Positions 1-10,342 are shown, counted from the stretch's first letter. The stretch: DNA of 64,000 nt from Bacteroidota bacterium (GCA_030706635.1 JAUZOD010000004.1:62001-126000), one strand, 5' to 3'. Made by a program: numbers and translations. The notes: generated by a model from the letters alone, not told the origin.

Positions 1-1
1 G

Positions 2-973
2 ATCATTCAGGAAGCATATCCCATGATGCAGCGCTATGTAGCGTATCTGAAAAAGAAATCGGTTCATTCGATATTGAATTACGGATTGGGTGACTGGTAC
101 GACTATGGCCCGGGCGCACCGGGGGATGCCCAGCTTACGCCAAAAGCATTAACCGCTACAGCCATTTACTATTATGATGTTTCGCTGTTGGGAAAGATGG
201 CAGCTATGCTTCAAAAGCCGAAAGATGCGGAGCACTATAAGAACCTGGCCGAACAAATAAAAACAGCGTTCAACATCAGGTTTTTTAACAGCAAAACCAA
301 AGTGTATGCTACCGGAAGCCAGACCTCCATGGCCATGCCCTGGTGTGTAGGTCTTGTGCAGGAGAAGGACAGAAATGTCGTGTTGCAGAACCTGATCGAT
401 TCCATTCAGCATACGGGAAACGCGTTAACGGCAGGCGATATCGGATTTCACTTCTTAGTGGAGGCATTGGATGAGGGTGGTGCTTCTCAAATGATCTATG
501 AAATGAATAACCGGAATGATGTGCCCGGATACGGCCTGCAACTGAAAAAAGGTGCAACGGCATTAACTGAATCCTGGAATGCCCTGGAAGAATCCTCCAA
601 TAATCATTTGATGCTCGGGCATATTATGGAATGGTTTTACAGCGGTCTTGCGGGAATCAGTCAGCAAGCCGGTTCCGTAGCATTCAAACAGCTTATCATT
701 CGGCCTGAACCGGTAGGAGACATCGTATCAGCAAAGGGAAGTTTTAATACACCGTACGGCATGGTGATCAGTGACTGGAAAAAAACGGATGAGGGGTTTT
801 TATTGCATCTGATCATTCCGGTAAATACATCGGCCAGTGTTTATCTTCCGGCAACAGTAACATCAACAATTTATCAGAATAAAGAAAGGCTGGGCAAAAA
901 CCGGATTGCGTATTCAGGAAAAACGGCCATGGTTCAGGTTCAATCCGGGGAATATTATTTCGAAGTGAAATAA
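2..973 (+). CDS. alpha-L-rhamnosidase (GH78), C-terminal part, cut by window edge
   Basis: The reading frame is open to the left edge (it reads through base 2), so the ATG at 23 is internal and the N-terminal part lies outside the window. What remains is the second half of an (alpha/alpha)6 six-hairpin barrel followed by a short C-terminal beta-sandwich. GH78-like landmarks are GLGDWYDYG near residues 21-29 of the ATG-23 numbering, and GATALTESWN followed by SSNNHLMLGH and EWFYSGLAGI. The Glu in ESWN is a candidate catalytic base by family knowledge. The enzyme would release terminal L-rhamnose from plant glycans or glycosides. Any signal peptide would be in the missing part. Confidence 0.85.
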   Translation: MIQEAYPMMQRYVAYLKKKSVHSILNYGLGDWYDYGPGAPGDAQLTPKALTATAIYYYDVSLLGKMAAMLQKPKDAEHYKNLAEQIKTAFNIRFFNSKTKVYATGSQTSMAMPWCVGLVQEKDRNVVLQNLIDSIQHTGNALTAGDIGFHFLVEALDEGGASQMIYEMNNRNDVPGYGLQLKKGATALTESWNALEESSNNHLMLGHIMEWFYSGLAGISQQAGSVAFKQLIIRPEPVGDIVSAKGSFNTPYGMVISDWKKTDEGFLLHLIIPVNTSASVYLPATVTSTIYQNKERLGKNRIAYSGKTAMVQVQSGEYYFEVK

Positions 974-1274
974 TCTGTCAGATCAGGGTGCGTGCCGGGA
1001 ATGCTGAGCGCACGTAATTCTATTTCATCATATTGCCTATGCGTTTCCGGGATTGTTAAAATAGCCCAGCCTATTAAACCATAAAAGGTCATTTCACCCT
1101 ATACCGCAGTTCGGCGAACAATTCCCCATTTCACGGCGGCAGCCCATTATAAACCCGGAATCCAAAAGCTAAAGCAATGATTTTAACCATCTTATCGTTA
1201 AACAGGTTAACCGGTGGTTAATTAAAATTGTATTGCCTATTTTGCACCACGAAATTCATAAAATCCTATATCAG
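974..1274. other. intergenic region before the AsmA-like gene
   Basis: No gene is seen. A weak imperfect hairpin (GTGCG at 988 with CGCAC at 1009) follows the rhamnosidase stop and lacks a good T-tract, so it is not called a terminator. The right end is AT-rich and carries TATTTTGC at 1238, a poor match to the -7 box, possibly the promoter of the next gene. Confidence 0.3.
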
Positions 1275-4200
1275 ATGCTGAAAAAAGTATTGAAAGTCTC
1301 CGGAATCCTATTAATCGTTTTAATCCTGCTCGCTTTCCTGATCCCGTATCTTTTCAAGGGTAAGATAATGACCATCGTGCGGGAACAGATCAATAATCAC
1401 GTGAATGCCCGCGTGGACTTTGACGATATTGATATCTCCCTCTTCAGACATTTCCCGAGACTGTCTGCCGGTTTGGAAAACCTGCAGGTGGTGGGTGTGG
1501 ATGCATTCAGCAAAGACACCCTGATCTCCGCCAAACAAATGGATATGGCCGTCGACCTTTTCAGTCTCTTCGGCGGATCCGGAATGAAAATCTACAGCAT
1601 TACCATTGACCAGCCCCGCATACACGCCATCGTGAATTCCGATGGAAGGGCCAACTGGGATATCAGCAAACCGGATACCACGACCGCTGCGACTCCGGGA
1701 AAAGCCGGTTCATTCCATATTAACCTGCAGTCTTATAAAATCAATGATGGTTATATCAGCTATCTGGATGTTCCGGGAGATATGAGCAGCGAGATCACCC
1801 ACTTAAATCATTCCGGGAGCGGCGATTTTACATCGGACCTGTTTACCCTGAAAACAAAAACCTCGGCGGAATCGGTTTCCTTCACCTATACAAAAATACC
1901 TTACCTGATCAACTCCAGGACCGAACTCGGAGCCGATATCGAGGTGGATAACAAAACAAACAAGTACAGCTTTAAGACCGATGATATCAGCCTGAACGAC
2001 CTGAGACTCTCGGCCAGCGGTTATTTCCAGTTTGTAAATGATACTACATATGGAATGGACATCCAATTCAACGCGCCTTCAACCGAATTCAAAACTTTAT
2101 TATCCCTGATACCGGCCGTATATAAAAATGACTTTAACAAGATTAAAACCAGTGGCAAGGTTGTGCTTAACGGTTTTGTCAAGGGCGAATACAATTCCGT
2201 TAAGATACCGGCATATCAGATTAACCTGGATGTGGAGAATGGCTTCTTTCAATACCCCGACCTGCCTCAGCCGGTGAAAAATATCAGCATTGCCTTAAAA
2301 GTAAATAATCCGGATGGCATTACGGATCATACCGTAGTGGATATTTCGAAAGGACATATTGAGTTTGGCAGTGATCCATTTGATTTCAGGTTATTGCTGA
2401 AAAATCCGGTGACCGATCAATATATTGATGCAACGGTTAAAGGCAAGCTCAACCTGGCCCAGGTAACCCGGTTTATAAAATTAAGCGGAGACACGAAATT
2501 GTCCGGACTGCTGAATGCCGACGCTTCAGCAAAAGGAAATGTTTCGGCGATCACCAAACAAAAGCCGGGACCTTTCACTGCCAACGGTTTTATCAATATC
2601 AGCAACCTGAATTATTCATCGAAAGATTTTCCACAGCCTGTCCGAAACGGCAATATTCAAATTGCATTTGAAAATCCTGACGGCGTGGCGGATCATACCA
2701 TCATCACCATCCCCGCAGCCCATCTGGAAATTGGCAGCGACCCGGTAGATTTCAACGTATTGATCAAAAACCCCGTGAGCAATCTCTATTTTGATGGCAG
2801 CGTGAGGGGCAGGTTCAATCTGGCCAATACTGCCCAGTTCAGCACGCCGGAACCCGGAACATCCCTGACCGGAACCCTGACGGCTAACGTGGCTTTCAAG
2901 GGGAATAAATCATCCATTGATAAAAAAGCATACGATAAAATAAATGCTTCCGGAACACTTAAACTGGCTAACCTGAACTACAGCAGCAAAGCTTATCCTG
3001 ACGGTATCAAACTGGATGAAGCGGATTTTACTTTTAATCCGAAGAACATTACCCTTAATACGGCCAGCGCAACTTATCTGCAAACCCGATATACTGCCAG
3101 CGGGTCAGTAGATAACGCCATCGGGTATGCACTGAAGGACGAACCGATAGCAGGCTCCCTGAATATTCATGCAGACAACATAGATCTCAACAGACTGATG
3201 GGAACGGTCCCTGTATCGCCAGACAGCAATGCGACCAAACCGGCCGGCAATGCAGAGCCCTTTCTTGTTCCGAAGAATCTGGCTTTTATTCTAAACGCTA
3301 CGGTAGATAAACTTCATTATGATAAAGTGGATTATTCCGGCCTGAAAGGTTCCATAGCCATAAAAGACGAAACCGTAGCGTTGAAGGACGTGCAAATGAA
3401 TGCACTGGACGGCAGGATCTCGGCTACCGGCTTTTATTCAACCCAAAAGGATAAGAAGAATCCGGATATATCCTTTACGTATGTTGTAAGCGGACTGGAC
3501 GTTCAAAAAACGTTTAATGCATTCAATACGATTCAGAAATTAATGCCTGCCGGTAAATTCGTTGACGGCAAAGTGAATTCTCAATTAACCCTGAATGGGA
3601 AATTGGATGGCAGTATGATGCCTGATCTTAGTTCGCTTACCGGAAAGGGGAACCTGAATATGATAGACGGCGTATTCAAAAAATTTGCTCCGGTGGAAAA
3701 ACTGGCCCAGGCATTAAATGTGAATGATCTGAACGGGATTTCCCTGAAAGACATCCGGTTCTCCTTTGAATTTGCCAATGGCAGGGTGCTGGTTCAGCCT
3801 TTTCATGTTAAAGTAAAAGATATTGATATGGAGATTGGCGGCACGCAGGGTTTTGATCAGTCCATTGACTACCTGATTGGCATGAAGCTGCCCCGAACTA
3901 TTATCGGATCCCAGGGTAATGCCCTGATCAATAACCTGACGCAACAGGCAAACAGCAAAGGCATTCCGGTTAAGCTGAGCGACTATATTAATCTGAATGT
4001 GCGAATGGGAGGCACATTGGCCAACCCCCAGATTAAGACAGGGTTGAAGGAGACGGGAGGAGATGTAAAAACCGAAATAAAACGGCAGGCGGCAGATTTT
4101 GCAAAACAGGCGGTTGACAGTGTAAAAACAGTTGTCACGGCTAAAACAAACGAATTGAAAGACACAGCCAAAGCAATTAAAAATCAGGCGATACGGGATC

Positions 4201-4367
4201 TGCAGAAGGACCTGGGGAAAGCCCTTTCCGGACAAAAGGACAGCACGGGCGCATCCGGAAAAACACTGGAAAATACGCAGAAGAATGCAGAACAGACGTT
4301 GAAGAATACCCTCAATAATTTATTCAATAAAAAAAGCACCGTCAAAGACAGCACCAAATCAAAGTAA
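1275..4367 (+). CDS. AsmA family protein
   Basis: A 1030-residue inner-membrane-anchored protein. The frame can open at a TTG at 1233, but the ATG at 1275 directly precedes the hydrophobic anchor (LKVSGILLIVLILLAFLIPY), so I chose it. After the anchor comes the AsmA-type start (VREQINNHVNARVDFDDIDI) and long beta-rich, TamB/AsmA-like sequence. Family members are thought to be periplasm-spanning bridges for phospholipid transport or to affect outer-membrane assembly. Two adjacent ~110-residue segments (about 2238-2540 and 2605-2910) are clearly duplicated. The C-terminal ~100 residues are low-complexity, Lys/Ala/Thr-rich and helical. The stop faces the convergent DUF5916 gene 25 bp away. Confidence 0.85.
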   Translation: MLKKVLKVSGILLIVLILLAFLIPYLFKGKIMTIVREQINNHVNARVDFDDIDISLFRHFPRLSAGLENLQVVGVDAFSKDTLISAKQMDMAVDLFSLFGGSGMKIYSITIDQPRIHAIVNSDGRANWDISKPDTTTAATPGKAGSFHINLQSYKINDGYISYLDVPGDMSSEITHLNHSGSGDFTSDLFTLKTKTSAESVSFTYTKIPYLINSRTELGADIEVDNKTNKYSFKTDDISLNDLRLSASGYFQFVNDTTYGMDIQFNAPSTEFKTLLSLIPAVYKNDFNKIKTSGKVVLNGFVKGEYNSVKIPAYQINLDVENGFFQYPDLPQPVKNISIALKVNNPDGITDHTVVDISKGHIEFGSDPFDFRLLLKNPVTDQYIDATVKGKLNLAQVTRFIKLSGDTKLSGLLNADASAKGNVSAITKQKPGPFTANGFINISNLNYSSKDFPQPVRNGNIQIAFENPDGVADHTIITIPAAHLEIGSDPVDFNVLIKNPVSNLYFDGSVRGRFNLANTAQFSTPEPGTSLTGTLTANVAFKGNKSSIDKKAYDKINASGTLKLANLNYSSKAYPDGIKLDEADFTFNPKNITLNTASATYLQTRYTASGSVDNAIGYALKDEPIAGSLNIHADNIDLNRLMGTVPVSPDSNATKPAGNAEPFLVPKNLAFILNATVDKLHYDKVDYSGLKGSIAIKDETVALKDVQMNALDGRISATGFYSTQKDKKNPDISFTYVVSGLDVQKTFNAFNTIQKLMPAGKFVDGKVNSQLTLNGKLDGSMMPDLSSLTGKGNLNMIDGVFKKFAPVEKLAQALNVNDLNGISLKDIRFSFEFANGRVLVQPFHVKVKDIDMEIGGTQGFDQSIDYLIGMKLPRTIIGSQGNALINNLTQQANSKGIPVKLSDYINLNVRMGGTLANPQIKTGLKETGGDVKTEIKRQAADFAKQAVDSVKTVVTAKTNELKDTAKAIKNQAIRDLQKDLGKALSGQKDSTGASGKTLENTQKNAEQTLKNTLNNLFNKKSTVKDSTKSK

Positions 4368-4392
4368 GTCCCTTGCATCCAAAACCAGGCTC

Positions 4393-6630
4393 TTATATAT
4401 TCCACCAGTAGGTGAACTTCAGGACGACCGCCCGGTTCCTCACAGAAAAAGGCGTACTGTAATAGTTGTCCGTATAAACAATGAAGAGGTCCGAAGCTGG
4501 TTTGTACCGCCATTGGAGTCTGGTATTGATGTTCATGTTTTTTATCTGCTGGTTGTACTGAATGAACGCAGTAAAAAACAGGGTGTTTGTCATGGTAACA
4601 TCGATGCGCGGACCGATCAGCCAGAACGTGTTGTTGCCCCAGGGCTGCGGCAGTTTCAGCACATTATAAGAAGTACTCAAAGCAATACTCACAAAGGGCT
4701 GAAACCGGTAACCGATATCATTGCTGAACGTCAGTTTTGTACCGTTATCGTAAAAACCTCCATACCGGAGCGAGAAATCGTAGGTGAACACGCTCTGTGG
4801 TTTTGATACAAAGTCAAGTCCAACCGTGTTCCAGTGATGCTGCGTTCCCAGCTTCAGGGAATCTATGCCGGTGTTTGTCGGATCGAACGGAGCCAGCAAT
4901 TTTACATAGTCCTGAATAACCACCGGAGCCAGGGTGGCCTTGTTCCGGAATGTGATGAGCCAGGTGAGCATATTCTCATGATCCGTTTGATGAAAGTTTT
5001 CATTGTAGTAATATGTGGAAATAAACTGGGGTCCATGGGTAAGTACGGATCCGCCGGACGGGAAGAAATAATAATTGATCTGGGGGTTCAGTTTCACGTA
5101 TCCCTGTCGTGGCACGTAACCAACTTCTGCATTGAAATTACGGCCGCTGTACTGGTAAGCGCCATTGATAAGCCAGTGGCGATCGGAATATTGTAAATTC
5201 CCGGCCTGAACCCAGTCATGACCGGATTTTCCCGGGCTGAAAGATTTCAGCAGCAGCATTTTTCCCGTCCAGAAATTATTGGCGGAAGCCAGGTTATATT
5301 CCATTCCGATGCTGCGGTTATACATGGAATATTGCGGAAGAGTGGAATCCTTGCCCGGCTGGTAGGCCAGTGATTGCTTGTTCACGAAAAGAAAACCGAT
5401 ATTCGACCGGGCAAAAATTTTCCGTTGCAGGGCGAGTACCGCAAAATTCTGCCGGGGCAAGCCGGTTGAATCAACACTTCCCGTTTGCATATCCATGGCG
5501 CCGATGCGCCAGTTCCGGTCCAGTTTACCACTCAGGCGGCCACCAAATTCAATCGGTACGCCCAGTCCTATACGCCGGGAGAAAAAAGGTCTCAGATCGG
5601 AATAACCAAAATTGGTAAACTGATCTCCGTTCTCCAGAAAAAATTGTCTTTTCTCCGGATAGAACAATTCGTAGCGGCTGAGATCAATCACCTGCTTGTC
5701 TACTTCCACCTGGGAAAAATCAGGGTTCACGGTAAGGTCCAGGTTGAGCGAAGAAGTCACGGATATCTTTGCATCTCCGCCGATCGTTGTCTTATATGCC
5801 GAAGGTGAAGCAGGCGAATAACTTTTTCCTACCTGGGTAAGTAAATAGGGGATGACCGAAATATTGGTGCCCGGCTCCGGTGGAATCGTATCCCAAACCA
5901 GAACGCCGGTATAAGCCAGGGAAGCCGTTGGAAATTGACGGGGCACGGGCGTCCAGCTGGATTTTTCCGTCGTTTTCAGATCATTCCGGCTGAAATTTAT
6001 GCCCCAGCGGGTAATCCCTTTTTTGTACCTCAGGGTTTTGAACGGAATGGCCATTTCCAGAACCCAGCGATCCGGATAACGTTTTACTTTCGATATCCAT
6101 TTGTTATCCCAGCTCAGATCCACTTTGCCACCTTCGTACATTGATCCATCCCATTGCCCTCCTGCTGCGTTAGCGCCGAAAGTGAATCCATTCGTTTCGT
6201 CATCGAAAGGGTCCAGAAAGAAAATGAAATTATCATTTTTTACAAAACTCCAGTCGCGGTGCATGGACTCAACCATATAGGGCCCGGGCACGGCGTCATG
6301 GCAAACGGCCGACAGATAAACAAAATGAGCGTCGTAGGTCATTCTGACTTCTGTTTTGACCCTGGCGCGGGATGTATCCATGGGCAGGACCATAAAAAAG
6401 CTATCTGCCACTTCAGCCATTTTCCACCCCGGCTCGTCCAGGATCCCATCAATATGTATCGGGCTGTCTGTTCGCCGGATATGAATTTTGTATGCAGCGT
6501 TTTTCTTGTGATCCGATACCGTCTGAGAAGACGGTTTGACGCTGCCTTCCCCATAAGAATCCTTCCTTTTTTGAGCTAAAAGAGAAAAACCACAGAAACA
6601 AAAGCAGAGGAACAGCAACCCTTTATACAT
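4393..6630 (-). CDS. DUF5916 outer-membrane protein with CBM9-like N-terminal domain
   Basis: A 745-residue exported protein with a Sec signal (MYKGLLFLCFCFCGFSLLAQ). Residues ~48-220 form a CBM9-like domain (IHIDGILDEPGWKMAE, then DAHFVYLSAVCHD), a beta-sandwich that binds sugars in other proteins. The rest matches the Bacteroidota DUF5916 type: repeated amphipathic strands consistent with an outer-membrane beta-barrel, with PDFSQVEVDKQVIDLSRYEL and the run YPEKRQFFLENGDQF as recognisable signature. Function is unknown; such proteins often sit near glycan or peptide utilisation genes. Length is normal for the family. Confidence 0.85.
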   Translation of the reverse strand: MYKGLLFLCFCFCGFSLLAQKRKDSYGEGSVKPSSQTVSDHKKNAAYKIHIRRTDSPIHIDGILDEPGWKMAEVADSFFMVLPMDTSRARVKTEVRMTYDAHFVYLSAVCHDAVPGPYMVESMHRDWSFVKNDNFIFFLDPFDDETNGFTFGANAAGGQWDGSMYEGGKVDLSWDNKWISKVKRYPDRWVLEMAIPFKTLRYKKGITRWGINFSRNDLKTTEKSSWTPVPRQFPTASLAYTGVLVWDTIPPEPGTNISVIPYLLTQVGKSYSPASPSAYKTTIGGDAKISVTSSLNLDLTVNPDFSQVEVDKQVIDLSRYELFYPEKRQFFLENGDQFTNFGYSDLRPFFSRRIGLGVPIEFGGRLSGKLDRNWRIGAMDMQTGSVDSTGLPRQNFAVLALQRKIFARSNIGFLFVNKQSLAYQPGKDSTLPQYSMYNRSIGMEYNLASANNFWTGKMLLLKSFSPGKSGHDWVQAGNLQYSDRHWLINGAYQYSGRNFNAEVGYVPRQGYVKLNPQINYYFFPSGGSVLTHGPQFISTYYYNENFHQTDHENMLTWLITFRNKATLAPVVIQDYVKLLAPFDPTNTGIDSLKLGTQHHWNTVGLDFVSKPQSVFTYDFSLRYGGFYDNGTKLTFSNDIGYRFQPFVSIALSTSYNVLKLPQPWGNNTFWLIGPRIDVTMTNTLFFTAFIQYNQQIKNMNINTRLQWRYKPASDLFIVYTDNYYSTPFSVRNRAVVLKFTYWWNI

Positions 6631-6954
6631 CAGCAGAAAATCATTTTAGACGAATTCGAAAAAATACGATTTATTCGGGAAACGGGAAATTTTGACGTTC
6701 AGAAGACCATGTCACCGGTTTACTGGTCGAATCATACACAAATCAATCAGGTGATATATACCGGGGATTTCTGTCGTCCCCTTGCAGAATTGACAATTTC
6801 CTTATATTTTTAACCCATTCCATCCAATAATTGGCGCAATACTTGCGTTAAGGCCATGATTCTCCTCCTTTTTCCAATTTCCGATGTATTTGCCGCCGCT
6901 GTAAAATCCATATTCGTTGCATGACCCCATCATCCGTCAACGAAATTGTTAAAC
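6631..6954. other. divergent intergenic region
   Basis: Lies between the divergently transcribed DUF5916 and DUF6089 genes, so promoters for both must be here, but no clean TAnnTTTG box was found. A single copy of the dispersed CATCCGTCAAC motif occurs at about 6928-6942, just upstream of the DUF6089 start. Confidence 0.4.
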
Positions 6955-7800
6955 ATGAAACCTTTTTTTCTGGCCTGCCTGCTGATTCCGGGTCTGGTCC
7001 ACGCCCAGCGCTGGCACGTGAACGTTACCGGTGGTCTATCCAATTATTCCGGTGACCTGCAAGCAAAGCCGTTCACTTTTGACCAGGGTTTTTTTGCTTT
7101 CGGCGCCGGTGCCCAATATGATCTTACCCGTAACTTTTCTTTGACTTCCAACATAAGCCTGATGCAGGTAGGCGCTTCAGACAAATATAACAGACCCAAT
7201 CTTCAGTTTCGCAACCTCAGTTTCCAAACGAATATTCTGGAATGGAATCTGCTCGGGGAATATACTTTTTTTGACATCACCCGTTCAAAAATATCTCCTT
7301 TTATTTTTGGAGGTGTTGCCGTTTTTCATTTCGATCCTTATGCATTTGACAGTACCGGCAACAAGATTTATCTTAAACCATTAAGCACGGAAGGAGAGGG
7401 TTTGACGGCATATCCCGGGCAGAAGCCTTATAGCCTGACCCAGTTTGCCATTCCCTTCGGGGGAGGCATTAAATTCCGGATCACCGATAACATTGTACTC
7501 GCTTACGAAATCGGATTCCGTAAAACATTTACCGATTATCTGGATGATGTGAGTACGCGTTATGTTGACAGGGCAACCCTGCTTGCAGAGAGAGGACCCA
7601 AAGCAGTGGAACTGGCCTACCGGGCCGGAGAACTGAAAGGTGGAAATCCCACCTATCCAACAGCAGGAACGGTGCGCGGCGGCTCAAAATACAAGGATAT
7701 CTATTATTATACCGGCATCCGGTTGAGCGTGGCGCTGATCAGCCGGAACAATCCTTATTACGGAAGGGGCCGAACCGATTGTCCCAAATCGGTACAATGA
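6955..7800 (+). CDS. DUF6089-type outer-membrane beta-barrel protein
   Basis: A 281-residue exported protein. The frame could open at TTG 6946, but ATG 6955 gives a proper signal peptide (MKPFFLACLLIPGLVHAQ). The mature start (VTGGLSNYSGDL) and the alternating strand pattern, ending with a strand that contains TGIRLSVALI, match DUF6089. This family includes PorG-like barrels of the type IX secretion/gliding machinery, but no porG partner genes are present here, so a secretion role is only a possibility. The following ubiD gene starts 36 bp downstream behind its own -7 box. Confidence 0.75.
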   Translation: MKPFFLACLLIPGLVHAQRWHVNVTGGLSNYSGDLQAKPFTFDQGFFAFGAGAQYDLTRNFSLTSNISLMQVGASDKYNRPNLQFRNLSFQTNILEWNLLGEYTFFDITRSKISPFIFGGVAVFHFDPYAFDSTGNKIYLKPLSTEGEGLTAYPGQKPYSLTQFAIPFGGGIKFRITDNIVLAYEIGFRKTFTDYLDDVSTRYVDRATLLAERGPKAVELAYRAGELKGGNPTYPTAGTVRGGSKYKDIYYYTGIRLSVALISRNNPYYGRGRTDCPKSVQ

Positions 7801-7811
7801 TTTTAGTTGGC

Positions 7812-7819
7812 TAATTTTG
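7812..7819 (+). promoter_or_regulatory. -7 promoter box of the ubiD gene
   Basis: TAATTTTG is a perfect match to the Bacteroidota -7 box TAnnTTTG and lies 17 bp before the ATG at 7837, implying a very short leader. No good -33 TTG is seen at the expected distance. Confidence 0.55.
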
Positions 7820-7836
7820 CGGGTTGAACACACCCG

Positions 7837-9756
7837 ATGGCATTTAAACAGCTTTCCCAATTTATAGATGCGCTTGAATCTGCCGGCGAACTGATCCGCA
7901 TTAAAACTTTTGTGGATCCCAGACTGGAAATGGCCGAGATCACGGATCGCGTGAGTAAAACCCCTGCACAAAACAAAGCCTTACTTTTCGAAAACACGGG
8001 ATATGATTTTCCGGTTTTAATGAATGCCTATGGCAGCGAAAAAAGGATGTGCATTGCACTCGGAGTATCCAGACTGGATGATATCAGCCGGGAGATTGAA
8101 GGCCTGTTTAAGCTGCTGGCCGGCCCCAAGGAGTCCATTCTGGACAAACTCAGGGTGTTACCGAAACTCAGTCAGTTCGCGGCCTGGATGCCCGCCATAA
8201 AGCGGGGAAGGGGAGCCTGCCAGGAGGTGGTGATGGCTTCTCCGGATCTGAATAAACTGCCCATCATTACCTGCTGGCCGAAAGATGGCGGGCCTTTCAT
8301 CACCCTGCCCATCATTCATACCAAAGATCCCGAAAGCGGAGTCCGGAATGTTGGCATGTACCGCATGCAGCTGCTGGATTCGACCCGCACGGGCATGCAC
8401 TGGCATAAACACAAAGTGAGCGCCCGCCATTTTCAGGCTTATAAAAAGTTGAATAAAAGAATGCCCGTGGCTGTTGCGCTTGGCGGGGATCCCATATATG
8501 CTTACTCCGCCACGGCCCCTTTGCCCGATAATGTAGATGAATATATGCTGGCCGGATTTCTGAGAAAGAAGAAAGTGGAACTGGTGAGATGCCTGACCCA
8601 GCCGGATGTGGAAGTGCCTGCTGACGCCGATTTTGTGATTGAAGGTTATGTTGATCCCCAGGAAGATCCTATCTGGGAAGGACCTTTTGGAGATCATACG
8701 GGATATTATTCGCTGCCGGACTGGTATCCTTCTTTTCATGTAACAGCCATAACGCATAAGAAAAATCCTGTTTATCCCGCAACTATTGTCGGTATTCCAC
8801 CACAGGAAGATGCCTGGCTCGGGAAAGCTACGGAGCGGATTTTTCTGGCGCCGATGAAAATGATGATGATCCCGGAAATCGTGGATATGGAAATGCCCGT
8901 GGAAGGCGTGTTTCATAACCTGGTGATTGCGCAAATCCATAAGGAGTATGCCGGTCATGCGCAAAAAGTGATGAGCGCCATGTGGGGGGCCGGGCAAATG
9001 ATGTTCAATAAAATCCTGGTGCTGGTGGACGAAGCCACCCGGATCACCGATTATAAAGCACTTGCACAATATGTTTTTAAAAACCTGAATCCGGCCACCG
9101 ATATTTCATTTGCCCAGGGCCCGATGGATGTGCTCGACCACAGCTGCAGTAAACTGGGTTTCGGCGGCAAAATGTGCCTGGATGGTTCCCAAAAATTTCA
9201 GGAAGAAACCGATGACCGGTACGGAGTTTCTGAAAGCAAAAAAGCTCTTTCTGAGGAAGAACTGAAGCGCCTGTTTCCGGAGATCAGCGCTGCAAACACA
9301 GCACTCCTTCAACAGGATATTCCCTGCCTGATCCTTTGTGTTAGCAAGCGCCGGCGAGGCCAGATAATTGAACTTCATCAGGGCCTGGTTTCAAAATTAC
9401 TGGCATCCCATCAGCTCAAAATGATCCTTTATATCGACGATACCATTGATCCAAACAAGCTGCCAACTGCTCTCTGGCGGTTCTGTAACAATCTGGATCC
9501 CAAGAGAGATCATATTTTATATGAAATAAAACATGAGGATAAGCTATATGCCTGTATGGGATTGGATGGCACTACCAAAACAGAAGCGCTGGATGATTTT
9601 CAGCGGGACTGGCCAAACATTATCGTAGCGGATGACCGCACGATATCCACGGTGGACCAAAAATGGTCATCGCTTGAACTAGGCGCTTTCATTGCTTCCC
9701 CGTCACTTTCTTTCAGGGATCAGATGTACGGAGTGGAAGCGGTGGCTGATGTGTAA
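7837..9756 (+). CDS. UbiD family decarboxylase (menaquinone biosynthesis type)
   Basis: A 639-residue cytoplasmic protein. The UbiD fold is supported by the start MAFKQLSQFIDALESAGELI, the segment PIIHTKDPESGVRNVGMYRM, the highly typical EGPFGDHTGYYS, and PPQEDAWLGKATERIF. UbiD enzymes use prenylated FMN for reversible aryl or enoic acid decarboxylation. In Bacteroidota the ~600-640-residue form is usually annotated as the decarboxylase of menaquinone synthesis, since the phylum relies on menaquinone. No UbiX-type prenyltransferase or other men/mqn gene is nearby. It appears monocistronic. A 303-codon antisense frame inside it is a shadow. Confidence 0.88.
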   Translation: MAFKQLSQFIDALESAGELIRIKTFVDPRLEMAEITDRVSKTPAQNKALLFENTGYDFPVLMNAYGSEKRMCIALGVSRLDDISREIEGLFKLLAGPKESILDKLRVLPKLSQFAAWMPAIKRGRGACQEVVMASPDLNKLPIITCWPKDGGPFITLPIIHTKDPESGVRNVGMYRMQLLDSTRTGMHWHKHKVSARHFQAYKKLNKRMPVAVALGGDPIYAYSATAPLPDNVDEYMLAGFLRKKKVELVRCLTQPDVEVPADADFVIEGYVDPQEDPIWEGPFGDHTGYYSLPDWYPSFHVTAITHKKNPVYPATIVGIPPQEDAWLGKATERIFLAPMKMMMIPEIVDMEMPVEGVFHNLVIAQIHKEYAGHAQKVMSAMWGAGQMMFNKILVLVDEATRITDYKALAQYVFKNLNPATDISFAQGPMDVLDHSCSKLGFGGKMCLDGSQKFQEETDDRYGVSESKKALSEEELKRLFPEISAANTALLQQDIPCLILCVSKRRRGQIIELHQGLVSKLLASHQLKMILYIDDTIDPNKLPTALWRFCNNLDPKRDHILYEIKHEDKLYACMGLDGTTKTEALDDFQRDWPNIIVADDRTISTVDQKWSSLELGAFIASPSLSFRDQMYGVEAVADV

Positions 9757-9916
9757 TCCGCGCCACTATTCCTCAGGGAGGTTCAATGCTGTACATAAAC
9801 AAACAATTCTGATAAAGAATCATTCCGTTGGCTTCCATTGAATAATATGTTTTGATCAGATCCGGTTTCACGAGTAGAATTTTAAACACGAATATGTGAT
9901 CGTTTTTTTCCGAAAA

Positions 9917-9942
9917 TTCACAGTCTGTCCGGAGGCTGTGAA
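9917..9942. repeat. hairpin motif TTCACAG-N12-CTGTGAA, copy 1
   Basis: Perfect 7-bp inverted repeat with a 12-base loop, followed by an AT-rich run (AAAAAATTATTTC). A second copy with the same arm sequence and loop length lies at 10343-10370. On the opposite strand the second copy is also followed by a similar AT-rich tail, so the two are in inverted orientation. Confidence 0.5.
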
Positions 9943-10342
9943 AAAATTATTTCAAAATTTTATCTGCCCTTGTAGGGAAACGGGAATTAAAATTTTGAAT
10001 CACAATCAGTAGAATCCTGGTTGTATTTAACCAATTATTTTAAAAAGAAGGCAGATGGATTCAGGAAGGAGTATGGTCAGACATGGAAATCAATGGTCGT
10101 CCGGGATTTCCTGGAGCTTCCTGCCATATTTCTTCGGGGCTTCCCCCCGGGATCAGCCAGAATTCCCGTAGAACTCCCGAAGACCTGCGACTAAAGGGCC
10201 TCTTTAAATGGAATCAATATGCTGAAAACCAGCTATAAATGCAGATGCTTTCAACCTAGAACCCGTATGGAATCCAGGCAGAAAGAATAGCCCGTTGTAA
10301 CCCATTCAGGGTCAATGGAATCTGTGAAAAGACAAAAATATT

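Noticed and set aside
1233-1274. TTG start for the AsmA gene
   Set aside because: The 14 extra residues are polar and precede a good anchor at ATG 1275, so the ATG is preferred.
8158-9069. 303-codon minus-strand frame inside ubiD
   Set aside because: His/Arg-rich translation without any domain pattern; it is the shadow of a well-supported UbiD gene.
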